A stretch of DNA of 64,000 bases from contig JBOFDS010000011.1 in the NCBI GenBank assembly GCA_051647245.1, positions 248,001-312,000 of the forward strand, written 5' to 3'. Source of the stretch: Brevinema_A sp051647245 (GTDB lineage: Bacteria > Spirochaetota > Brevinematia > Brevinematales > Brevinemataceae). Positions 57,588 through 64,000 of the stretch are shown piece after piece (position 1 is the stretch's first letter; each line of letters begins with the position of its first letter). The notes beneath the pieces were generated by a model. The model was given only the letters and a program-made list of their open reading frames with translations, did no database searches and had not been told where the DNA came from. Both the position numbers and the translations under genes were made by a program.

Positions 57588-58232
57588 TTAACAGTTTTCT
57601 AAATCAGAAACGAGTGTTTCAGGGCTTTGATCCTTGAAAAAACCGCCTCCCATAACAAACCAATCTAATCCAGCTTTTTTACAGATTTCCATGTTTTCAC
57701 GAGAAATCCCACCGTCGGCTTCAATGATAATATTCTCTCCGCAGATTGTGCGTGCTTCACGGATACGTTCTACCGATTCAGGAATGAATGATTGAAACGA
57801 AAAGCCTGGTTCCACGCTCATGATCAGCAAGAAATCAAATTCTCCAAGAAACTCTTTTATAGCAGAAACGGGTGTTTTTGGTTTTATAGATAATCCTGCC
57901 AAAACACCCTTGGAACGGATATCCCTAAGGATCTCCTTAACTAGATTGGGCTCACCAGCTTCTAAGTGAATAGTCAATACTTCTGGTTTGAGGGCAAGAA
58001 AATTCTCATAATGTCCAGGAAGTGAGATCATGAGATGAATATCTGCTTTCATGTCGGGGGTAGCCTTCATGACTTGCTCAACAAATTGTAATCCAAAAGA
58101 CATATTTGGTACAAAATGGTTGTCCATTACGTCGTAGTGGATTTTATCAATAGAACATTTACGCATTAATTCTAAAGAAGATTTTACATCAGCAAAATTC
58201 GACGCAAAAATCGATGGTAATAATTTACTCAT
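57588..58232 (-). CDS. rpe: Ribulose-phosphate 3-epimerase
   Basis: A 214-residue TIM-barrel enzyme of the pentose phosphate pathway. It starts L-L-P-S-I-F-A-S-N-F, with metal and catalytic residues in H-Y-D-V-M-D-N-H-F-V-P-N and D-I-H-L-M, M-S-V-E-P-G-F-S-F-Q in the second half, and E-A-D-G-G-I-S near the C-terminus. A longer frame starts at 58271, but the ATG at 58232 gives the family N-terminus and overlaps the PASTA gene's stop by 8 nt (ATGAGTAA), implying coupling. It is last in the fliO-to-rpe operon, 75 bp before the tRNA. Confidence 0.96.
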   Translation of the reverse strand: MSKLLPSIFASNFADVKSSLELMRKCSIDKIHYDVMDNHFVPNMSFGLQFVEQVMKATPDMKADIHLMISLPGHYENFLALKPEVLTIHLEAGEPNLVKEILRDIRSKGVLAGLSIKPKTPVSAIKEFLGEFDFLLIMSVEPGFSFQSFIPESVERIREARTICGENIIIEADGGISRENMEICKKAGLDWFVMGGGFFKDQSPETLVSDLENC

Positions 58233-59382
58233 TGTTATAAGATCTCTCAGCAATGATTTCATCATCCGCAAAGACGGTTAGTTTTGCTTTACCGTAGGCT
58301 TTGAAGGCACGCACGAATGATGTTCCTTCAGCACCTTGTTTTTCATAGATGACTTGAGCTCGTCCAATTTCATCCTCTAAAAGAGCTTTGTAAAAACGTG
58401 CTGTTGGTGCATCAGGTGTGATGATCTCATTGGTTTCACCTTGCTCATTGACGATGACTTCAAATTGTCCACTGCTTTGAGCTTTTGGGATATGGAAATT
58501 AATCGCATACCAGCGAAGTTTTGTGCGTTCGCCTGTATCTTGTGCATTCAAACCAACAGTGATAATAACACTACTGTTTTTACCAAGCTTTTCGCCTGGA
58601 GCGATGTTTTGTCCAAGAACAAGCCCATCTTCAGCATTGGATTCTACATTTGATGAGACAAGAATTGGGTTGATATGATTGTTATAGAGCGTTGTAACAA
58701 CGTACTCAATAGGTTGATAGCCAAAATCTTCCATTTCGAAAGAGTCGCTTTCTTTCTTCTCAGAAATTGTTACAATTAATGAAATATTTCTATCAGCATG
58801 CTCACCCGGTTGCATATTCATAGCCATAACAGTTTCAGATTCGTTGGCAGCAGCAGGAACAGTCTGGATGGTATAAGGGATCTTTCTTTCTTTAAGAATT
58901 TCTAAGGCAGACTCTCTAGGGAGACCACAGATTTTTGGCACTTCATAAACATCTCGACCAAGACTCACAGTCAAGGTGATCTCACGACCTTCACGAGCAA
59001 TCACACCACCGCGTGGGTGTTGGCGAATCACTTCATGCATAGGATATTTATTGTCATAACGAGTCTCAAAACGAACTCTAAAATTTTCAGATTGAAGAAT
59101 ATTGATCGCATCTAAAACATTATGGCGAGAAACATTAGGTACACGCGTTTTAGGAGATCCTGTTTTGACAATAGAAAATGCAACCATAAAAGCAAAACTA
59201 ATTCCAATAACCATCAAGATTAAGGTAACCACCAAAAATCTGACCATACGAATATGCTCTTGTGGATTTTCAGGAAGAAGATAGTCCTGCCAAGTAGATA
59301 ATTTAGTCCATTTTTTGATAAATGCAATAACAATATCTTTTGTGATTGCAGCTTTTTCAGTAATATCTGATAATTTAATCAT
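58225..59382 (-). CDS. Membrane-anchored PASTA-domain protein without kinase
   Basis: A 385-residue protein. A cytoplasmic N-terminus of about 46 residues is followed by one transmembrane helix (about 47-70) and three PASTA-like repeats (R-V-P-N-V to V-S-L-G, about 80-143; Y-E-V-P-K-I to I-S-E, 146-208; G-Y-Q-P-I to I-T-V-G, 220-277). A beta-rich C-terminal domain of about 105 residues follows. PASTA domains bind muropeptides or lipid II and are usually attached to Ser/Thr kinases or PBPs; neither is present. It lies between fmt and rpe. Confidence 0.85.
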   Translation of the reverse strand: MIKLSDITEKAAITKDIVIAFIKKWTKLSTWQDYLLPENPQEHIRMVRFLVVTLILMVIGISFAFMVAFSIVKTGSPKTRVPNVSRHNVLDAINILQSENFRVRFETRYDNKYPMHEVIRQHPRGGVIAREGREITLTVSLGRDVYEVPKICGLPRESALEILKERKIPYTIQTVPAAANESETVMAMNMQPGEHADRNISLIVTISEKKESDSFEMEDFGYQPIEYVVTTLYNNHINPILVSSNVESNAEDGLVLGQNIAPGEKLGKNSSVIITVGLNAQDTGERTKLRWYAINFHIPKAQSSGQFEVIVNEQGETNEIITPDAPTARFYKALLEDEIGRAQVIYEKQGAEGTSFVRAFKAYGKAKLTVFADDEIIAERSYNNE

Positions 59383-59399
59383 ATTGATCCTACTATAAA

Positions 59400-60350
59400 T
59401 TATATATTTAGGTATTTTGCTTTGAGAATGGAACCTTTCTTGAGATGGTTTCCATTACAAAAATCTCTACCATGCAGAGGTTTTTTACTTGGTAATTGTA
59501 CTTTTTTGAGGAGAAGGGATCCTTCATGACAAGATACAACAAATCCCTCTTCGTTGATGTCTAAGATCTCACCTTGTTGCTCGCTCGCAGGCAAGTCCGA
59601 TACTGCGCAATCGAGCACTTTCATATCGCCGATCTCGAGCGGAAAATAAATTCCAGGTCTCACGATAAAAGCTCTAAAAGTATTCACGATGTCTTCTGCT
59701 GCCATCGAACAGTCCACGGCTCCATCTTCTTTGGAGATCATTTGGGTGTAGGTGGCTTTATCGTGATTTTGTATAATACGTACGACAGATCCATCTGCGA
59801 TCTGTTTTAGACATGTTACCAAAAGTTCTGCTCCCGTCGCGGAGAGTTTTTGTTCGAGAGTTGTGTAATTATCTTCGGCTGCGATAGGTACAATATTTTG
59901 TCCAATGATATCGCCTTCATCCATTTTTTCGTTAATGAATTGCACCGTGTTACCCGTTTCTTTCAAACCAGTCCAAAGTGCATACTGAATAGGTGCCGCA
60001 CCTCTGAGATATGGTAAAAGCGATGAGTGGAGGTTGATTGTTTCATGTTTTGGAATGGAGATCATATCTTTAGGGATGATTTTTCCATAAGATACGATCA
60101 CAAAAATATCCGCCTCAAATGCTTTTAATTCATCCATGAAGTTTTCATTTTTTCTTAATTTTTCGGGTTGAAGAATAGGGATGGAGTGCTTTTCTGCAAG
60201 TTCCTTTACAGGATTTTTGCGGGAAGTTTTTTGTCCACGACCCACCACAGAATCGGGAGCTGTTACGACAGCTTTGACTTCAAATTGTGAAATCAGTGTT
60301 TCCAGAGGTTTGACAGAAAAGTCACTGTTTCCAAAAAATACAATTTTCAA
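59400..60350 (-). CDS. fmt: Methionyl-tRNA formyltransferase
   Basis: A 316-residue enzyme formylating initiator Met-tRNA with 10-formyl-THF. The N-terminal V-F-F-G-N-S-D-F-S, the positively charged loop near G-R-G-Q-K-T-S-R-K-N-P-V-K, and N-L-H-S-S-L-L-P-Y-L-R-G-A-A-P-I (catalytic N and H) are clear, with D-E-G-D-I-I after. The start is TTG, preceded by GGAGAA. It sits 18 bp after def, the common def-fmt pairing (order reversed by strand). Confidence 0.96.
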   Translation of the reverse strand: MKIVFFGNSDFSVKPLETLISQFEVKAVVTAPDSVVGRGQKTSRKNPVKELAEKHSIPILQPEKLRKNENFMDELKAFEADIFVIVSYGKIIPKDMISIPKHETINLHSSLLPYLRGAAPIQYALWTGLKETGNTVQFINEKMDEGDIIGQNIVPIAAEDNYTTLEQKLSATGAELLVTCLKQIADGSVVRIIQNHDKATYTQMISKEDGAVDCSMAAEDIVNTFRAFIVRPGIYFPLEIGDMKVLDCAVSDLPASEQQGEILDINEEGFVVSCHEGSLLLKKVQLPSKKPLHGRDFCNGNHLKKGSILKAKYLNI

Positions 60351-60368
60351 TAGTTTCTCCAGATCAGA

Positions 60369-60914
60369 TTATTCCATGATTTCAGGAAGATTTTTTTTAT
60401 TTTCAGCAAGGAGCTCTTCTACAAAAGATTTGCTGATTTTTGTGTCATGTTCATTGAAATGATCGATGAACAAAGTCCCGTGCAGGTGGTCGTACTCATG
60501 CTGCAAGCAACGAGCAAAAAGCCCTGTTGTCTCGATGGTACGAGTTGATCCAGAAGGAATCAGTCCTGTCATTTTGATCTTGATAGGGCGTTCTACGAGC
60601 CCACGAACCTTAGGAAAAGACAAACATCCTTCTTGGTCAATATCTGTTTTTTTTGATGTAAAGGTAATTTTTGGGTTGATGAAGACCACTTTTTGATGAG
60701 CATAACGAGGCTCACGCATCACTGACAAATCCGCGATGAAGATTTGTTTTGAGATGCCGATCTGAGGCGCTGCAAGCCCAAGACCACCGATGTCTTTGAG
60801 GGTGTCTTTCAGGTCTTCGATGATTTGTAATATTTCGTCGTTGATCTCTGTAACTTCTTCTGCTGGAAGTCTGAGGGCTGGATGCCCATAAGAAACAATA
60901 GGTTTAATAGCCAT
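60369..60914 (-). CDS. def: Peptide deformylase
   Basis: A 181-residue metallohydrolase removing the N-formyl group from new proteins. All three motifs are present: G-L-G-L-A-A-P-Q-I-G (44-53), E-G-C-L-S-F-P with ligand Cys97, and Q-H-E-Y-D-H-L-H-G with ligands His139 and His143 and catalytic Glu140. AAGGA precedes the ATG. fmt follows 18 bp later. Confidence 0.97.
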   Translation of the reverse strand: MAIKPIVSYGHPALRLPAEEVTEINDEILQIIEDLKDTLKDIGGLGLAAPQIGISKQIFIADLSVMREPRYAHQKVVFINPKITFTSKKTDIDQEGCLSFPKVRGLVERPIKIKMTGLIPSGSTRTIETTGLFARCLQHEYDHLHGTLFIDHFNEHDTKISKSFVEELLAENKKNLPEIME

Positions 60915-60929
60915 GAAATCCTTCTTGAT

Positions 60930-62045
60930 CTATTCAGCTTTTTCGTCCAAAAGGGTGGTCGATATGATTTTTCCAGCTGCATAGATGTAGTCGTTTTTAT
61001 AAAATACGGCAAATTGCCCAGGGGTGACAATTTCTTGAGGATCGGAAAGGGTAACTTCCGCAAGATTCTCACTCAAAAACCGCACCTTGCCGTTGATGCG
61101 TTTTGAACGATAACGAATCTGCACATCCCAATCTCCTTCTCCAAATTTTTCGGAGAAGATATTGAATTCCGATACAAGGAAGGTGGTGCTTTGAGGTTTA
61201 TTACCAAGGACAAGAGTGTTTTTTTCTGCATCAATTTCACGAACAAAAACCTTTTGCCCCAACGCCACACCAAGTCCACGTCGTTGTCCTAAAGCGTAAA
61301 ATGCGACACCTTCGTGTTCTCCAATGACTTTATCTTTGAAGATCATGGAGCCTTTATGCTCTTTAACGCCATCTTTACGCAGGTAATCACGATAATCGTC
61401 GTCGATAAAACAAACGTCTTGACTTTCAGATTTGTTACCATTGATAGGGATGGTGGACTGAGCCACAATCTCACGTATCTCGGATTTTTCTTTTTCTGCT
61501 AATGGAAATAACAAAAAGGATAAAATTTCAGGTTTTAAGAGAGCAAGGAAGTATGATTGATCCTTTTGAGCATCTTTTCCCGCTTTGAGGAGATGTTCTC
61601 CATCCACTTCTTCCACGCCTGTGTAATGCCCCATAGCCACATAATCTGCACCATTATCTCTTGCAAAATCTACCAAAGCTCCAAGTTTCACATAACGATT
61701 GCAGAGCATACAAGGATTTGGTGTTTCTCCAGCGAGGTAGCTTTGAGTGAAAGGATCGCGGACTTTTTCTTTGAACACTTCTGCGAGATCCAACGTAATA
61801 TGCTTGATCCCGAGGTGATAACAGACGTTTTTTGCGACGATCACTTCTTCTGAGGAACAGCATTTTCGGGAGGGTTTGCCAATGAAGGCTCCACGCCCTG
61901 TTTGAAGTTGTTTTTGTTCTCCACCTAAGCCGACAAAAGTTACGCCTGTAACCTCGTAGCCTTGTTGTTGGAGAAGAAGAACGGTGGCAGAACTATCGAT
62001 ACCACCACTCATGCCTACAAAAACATGTTTTCCGTTCTTGGTCAT
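60930..62045 (-). CDS. mnmA: tRNA-specific 2-thiouridylase
   Basis: A 371-residue enzyme making 2-thiouridine at wobble U34. The PP-loop S-G-G-I-D-S-S is at residues 13-19. The catalytic pair is Cys112 in T-P-N-P-C-M-L-C-N and Cys212 in S-Q-D-V-C-F-I; Y-A-L-G-Q-R-R-G-L-G follows. An adjacent C-C-S-S-E-E motif is typical of the family. It sits between fliO (8 bp) and def (15 bp) in one operon. Confidence 0.96.
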   Translation of the reverse strand: MTKNGKHVFVGMSGGIDSSATVLLLQQQGYEVTGVTFVGLGGEQKQLQTGRGAFIGKPSRKCCSSEEVIVAKNVCYHLGIKHITLDLAEVFKEKVRDPFTQSYLAGETPNPCMLCNRYVKLGALVDFARDNGADYVAMGHYTGVEEVDGEHLLKAGKDAQKDQSYFLALLKPEILSFLLFPLAEKEKSEIREIVAQSTIPINGNKSESQDVCFIDDDYRDYLRKDGVKEHKGSMIFKDKVIGEHEGVAFYALGQRRGLGVALGQKVFVREIDAEKNTLVLGNKPQSTTFLVSEFNIFSEKFGEGDWDVQIRYRSKRINGKVRFLSENLAEVTLSDPQEIVTPGQFAVFYKNDYIYAAGKIISTTLLDEKAE

Positions 62046-62053
62046 ATATATCT

Positions 62054-62635
62054 CTATTTTTTCTTTAATTGGTCGACTTTATCGCGTAAAAATTCTAAGG
62101 CTTTCTTTGGTGTGCCTTCTGGAAGTTTGGTCAGCAAGTCCACAAACTTCACGTCTTCGTCGATAGCGTCTTCTTTATTTAATTCGATAAAGTCAATAGC
62201 CTCTTGGTCTGTAATTTTATCAAGCAAACGGAGACCATCATTGGACAATGAGACCAAATAGTAAAGGGTACCCAGTTTGACGATCAAAAAATAAGAACCA
62301 AGTCCTGCAGGAACCGTAGCAATGATCTCTAAGCTTTTATTGGCACGAGTCATGGAGATGGTATTTCTTCCGAAGAAAAACTTCACCACGATCCAAATCA
62401 AAAATCCTAAAATCCCAGAAATAAACAACAAACGCAAAAATGCCCAACCAAAGGATTCATTTTCCGTTTCGGCGACAGTTGTGGGTGCACCATCGTAATA
62501 AGCACCAAGAAATTCCTCGGCAGGAGCTTCTTCTGTGTCGACGATATTGGTGTTATCAATATTATTAGAGATGTTTTCTTGAGCAAAACTAAGAGAAATT
62601 GTCAAAATCATTAATAAAGTAATTATTTTTTTCAT
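62054..62635 (-). CDS. fliO: FliO/FliZ-like flagellar biosynthesis protein
   Basis: A 193-residue protein. A signal peptide (ending S-F-A-Q) and an acidic periplasmic stretch precede one transmembrane helix (about 67-90), then the cytoplasmic FliO domain: I-S-M-T-R-A-N-K-S-L-E-I-I-A-T-V-P-A-G-L-G-S-Y-F-L-I-V-K-L-G-T-L-Y-Y-L-V (with the G-x-x-x-x-L-x-V-x-x-G core), and a charged tail. FliO stabilises the FliP ring of the flagellar export gate. The usual fliP partner is not visible. An ATG at 62641 is also in frame. No ribosome binding site precedes the ATG; the promoter's -10 box is 6 nt away. Confidence 0.78.
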   Translation of the reverse strand: MKKIITLLMILTISLSFAQENISNNIDNTNIVDTEEAPAEEFLGAYYDGAPTTVAETENESFGWAFLRLLFISGILGFLIWIVVKFFFGRNTISMTRANKSLEIIATVPAGLGSYFLIVKLGTLYYLVSLSNDGLRLLDKITDQEAIDFIELNKEDAIDEDVKFVDLLTKLPEGTPKKALEFLRDKVDQLKKK

Positions 62636-62641
62636 GTTCAT

Positions 62642-62670
62642 ATCATATTATAAAAAAAGAAATATGTCAA
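62642..62670 (-). promoter_or_regulatory. Sigma-70 promoter giving a predicted leaderless fliO mRNA
   Basis: Minus strand TTGACA (62670-62665), 17 bp, TATGAT (62647-62642), then exactly 6 nt before the ATG at 62635. A TATAAT overlaps at 62652-62647 but with wrong spacing to the -35. Confidence 0.7.
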
Positions 62671-62721
62671 ATACAGAGCAAGCTTGTTTCCTGAATTATT
62701 TTGATTTTCTATTCAATTTTT

Positions 62722-62750
62722 TTGACATAAATTCCGAAAATTGAGATAAT
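62722..62750 (+). promoter_or_regulatory. Sigma-70 promoter for the acidic peptide and mgtE
   Basis: TTGACA (62722-62727), 17 bp, GATAAT (62745-62750); a second TATAAT lies at 62755-62760. Divergent from the fliO promoter, 51 bp between -35 boxes. Confidence 0.75.
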
Positions 62751-62787
62751 CATATATAATTTAATATTTCCTGTTATGGAGGCACTG

Positions 62788-62949
62788 ATGAAATTTTTAA
62801 GCTTATTAGTTCTTTTTTTAATTCCTTTGACATTTTCAAGTAATATTTTTGCACAAGAGTACGAAGAATCAGGCTATTATGAAGAAGAAATTCCGTCTGA
62901 CGGCTATGAAGATGATCCATCCGAAAGTGACGAAGACCCCCAAGAATAA
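62788..62949 (+). CDS. Small exported acidic peptide
   Basis: A 53-residue product. A signal peptide (M-K-F-L-S-L-L-V-L-F-L-I, ending I-F-A-Q) is followed by a mature tail of about 31 residues, almost all Glu, Asp, Tyr, Pro and Ser (E-E-E-I-P-S-D-G-Y, D-D-P-S-E-S-D-E-D-P-Q-E). The ribosome binding site GGAGG lies five bases upstream. Such acidic mature peptides could bind cations, but no family is recognised. It is followed by the mgtE start 31 bp later, so the two share a transcript; a role in magnesium handling is speculation. Confidence 0.65.
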   Translation: MKFLSLLVLFLIPLTFSSNIFAQEYEESGYYEEEIPSDGYEDDPSESDEDPQE

Positions 62950-62980
62950 TTAAAATGCTAGCTTATGCATAGGAGTCCCC

Positions 62981-64000
62981 ATGCCTGATAAAGAAATTCC
63001 ACCTATTGTTGATAGCCCTGGGTATTCCTTAACTGATACATTTGAGGAGATCATTGAGGGTCAAGTCGGCTATGCTTCGAGCTTGATTAAGAAAAAAGCT
63101 TGGGCACGTCTTGGGCAGTTCCTAAATGAGTCTGACCCCCATGAGGTTGCATCAATTGTTCAGTCTGTTGATCAGACTGATGCTGTGATTTTGTTCCGTC
63201 TTTTAGAAGAGTCTGTTGCTACGATTGTGTTTATGAATCTTGATGCTGATCAGCAAGAAAAATTACTCTATGCTTTTAGTGATATTGAGGCAGGGTCGAT
63301 TTTGACAGCTATTGATCCCGATGATAGAACGCGGTTACTTGGAGAATTGCCACCTGATGTGGTGACCAAAATGCTTAAATTGCTTCCTATGGAGGAGCGG
63401 AAAATTGCCAATACTTTGCTCAATTTTCCTGAAGATTCTGCAGGTCGTATGATGACGACGGAATTTGTGGCTTTTTCTCCTGAGTTGACAGCAGCTGAAG
63501 CTATGTCTATGCTCAAACAACAAGTCTCCCAAAAAGAAACAATTTATACATCATATATCATCGATGAGGCAAAACGTCTGATCGGTACGATTTCTTTAGA
63601 AGAACTTATTCTTGCACCAGAAAAAAAACGTCTTAAAGATTTTATGAAAGAAAATCCTGTTGCCGCATCAACAGGGACAGACCAAGAAGAAGTGGCACGA
63701 TTGATTAATTACTATGAATTGATTGCCTTGCCGGTTACAGATAGTCAACATCGCTTGGTTGGTATTATCACCCACGATGACATTCTTGATATTGTTCATG
63801 CCGAAACAACAGAAGACTTCCAACGCTTTACGGGGATCAATCCTTCTGAAGTGAGCTATCTTTCAGGATCGATATGGTCTCTTGTTTTCAATAGATCTAT
63901 TTGGGTAGTGGTGCTGCTTTTGATTTCTGGTCTTTCTCAAGATATTGTCCTTCGTTATGGTCAATTACTACAAAAATACTGGATGGAGTTATCCTTATTT
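62981..64000 (+). CDS. mgtE: Magnesium transporter MgtE, 5' part
   Basis: 340 codons are visible before the window ends. The N-terminal helical domain (about residues 40-150, with the repeats E-V-A-S-I-V-Q-S-V and L-G-E-L-P-P-D-V-V) is followed by two CBS domains, the first starting S-A-G-R-M-M-T-T-E-F-V-A and the second ending A-L-P-V-T-D, L-V-G-I-I-T-H-D-D-I-L-D-I-V-H-A-E-T-T-E-D. The first membrane helix (W-V-V-V-L-L-L-I-S-G-L) begins at the edge. The CBS domains gate the channel by sensing cytoplasmic magnesium. AGGAG is well placed. The pore lies outside the window. Confidence 0.94.
   Translation, partial: MPDKEIPPIVDSPGYSLTDTFEEIIEGQVGYASSLIKKKAWARLGQFLNESDPHEVASIVQSVDQTDAVILFRLLEESVATIVFMNLDADQQEKLLYAFSDIEAGSILTAIDPDDRTRLLGELPPDVVTKMLKLLPMEERKIANTLLNFPEDSAGRMMTTEFVAFSPELTAAEAMSMLKQQVSQKETIYTSYIIDEAKRLIGTISLEELILAPEKKRLKDFMKENPVAASTGTDQEEVARLINYYELIALPVTDSQHRLVGIITHDDILDIVHAETTEDFQRFTGINPSEVSYLSGSIWSLVFNRSIWVVVLLLISGLSQDIVLRYGQLLQKYWMELSLF

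Noticed and set aside
1..64000. CRISPR arrays, insertion sequences, prophage or integrase genes
   Set aside because: No regularly spaced repeats, transposase or integrase motifs were seen in any reading frame.

Overview
The window is an AT-rich (mid-30s % GC by eye), gene-dense bacterial chromosome segment that reads as a spirochaete. Pointers are a C-terminal SPASM-type protein resembling the spirochaete-restricted spiro-SPASM family, a FliO-like flagellar export protein, CheA/CheW/MCP-like proteins, and many exported proteins without obvious homologues outside that phylum. I cannot place it below phylum. Strand use is mixed. Sigma-70 promoters are unusually legible (TTGNNN, 17 bp, TATAAT). 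TTG and GTG starts are common (coaD, fmt, thrS, trkH and others). Terminators are GC-rich hairpins with T-runs. No insertion sequence, prophage, CRISPR array or rRNA was seen.

Layout. 1-3.1 kb: an RluA-type pseudouridine synthase (cut by the window edge) divergent from an exported protein, then prfA and a membrane acyltransferase on the minus strand. 3.1-8.5 kb: glycolytic block gap, nuclease-fold protein, GT14 glycosyltransferase, pgk, GNAT, tpiA. 8.5-17.2 kb (minus): housekeeping run pnp, rpsO, ribF, murJ, pta, Zn-peptidase, coaD and two unknowns. 17.3-22.7 kb (plus): holA, thrS, an ABC-class ATPase, apt. 22.7-24.6 kb (minus): class V aminotransferase and an exported tandem CBM48-like protein. 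24.6-30 kb (plus): spiro-SPASM protein, an iron-alcohol-dehydrogenase-fold protein that has lost its metal ligands, ComEC core, nth, diguanylate cyclase. 30-38 kb (minus): FecR-like protein, DUF4921 (GalT-like), ptsN, alaS, trkH. 38-47.6 kb (plus): acpP, PSP1/RicT-like, a large unknown, hflX, two exported proteins, then a CheA-like protein with a ruined ATP-binding N-box and a CheW-like protein. 47.6-57.4 kb: slyD, an outer-membrane barrel candidate, tex with a structured leader, znuA-like lipoprotein, an ECF-sigma-like/anti-sigma-like pair, an MCP-like protein, GNAT, radical SAM. 57.4-64 kb: tRNA-Val, then a minus-strand operon fliO-mnmA-def-fmt-PASTA-rpe, and on the plus strand a 53-residue exported acidic peptide and mgtE (cut by the window edge).

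How it fits together. Most genes serve translation (prfA, rpsO, thrS, alaS, fmt, def, mnmA, hflX, tRNA), RNA turnover (pnp, RicT-like, tex), glycolysis/acetate metabolism (gap, pgk, tpiA, pta, rpe) and envelope building (murJ, acyltransferase, acpP). Against that background the items most worth attention are: (1) the degenerate CheA-like/CheW-like pair and a separate MCP-like protein, possibly a kinase-independent signalling assembly; (2) the sigma-like/anti-sigma-like pair at 53.1-54.5 kb; (3) the iron-ADH-fold pseudoenzyme beside the spiro-SPASM gene; (4) four TAAC motifs at exact 10-bp spacing plus a terminator between convergent genes at 30.0-30.2 kb, a candidate regulated small RNA; (5) two exported-protein genes whose -10 box lies exactly 6 nt before the ATG, predicting leaderless mRNAs.
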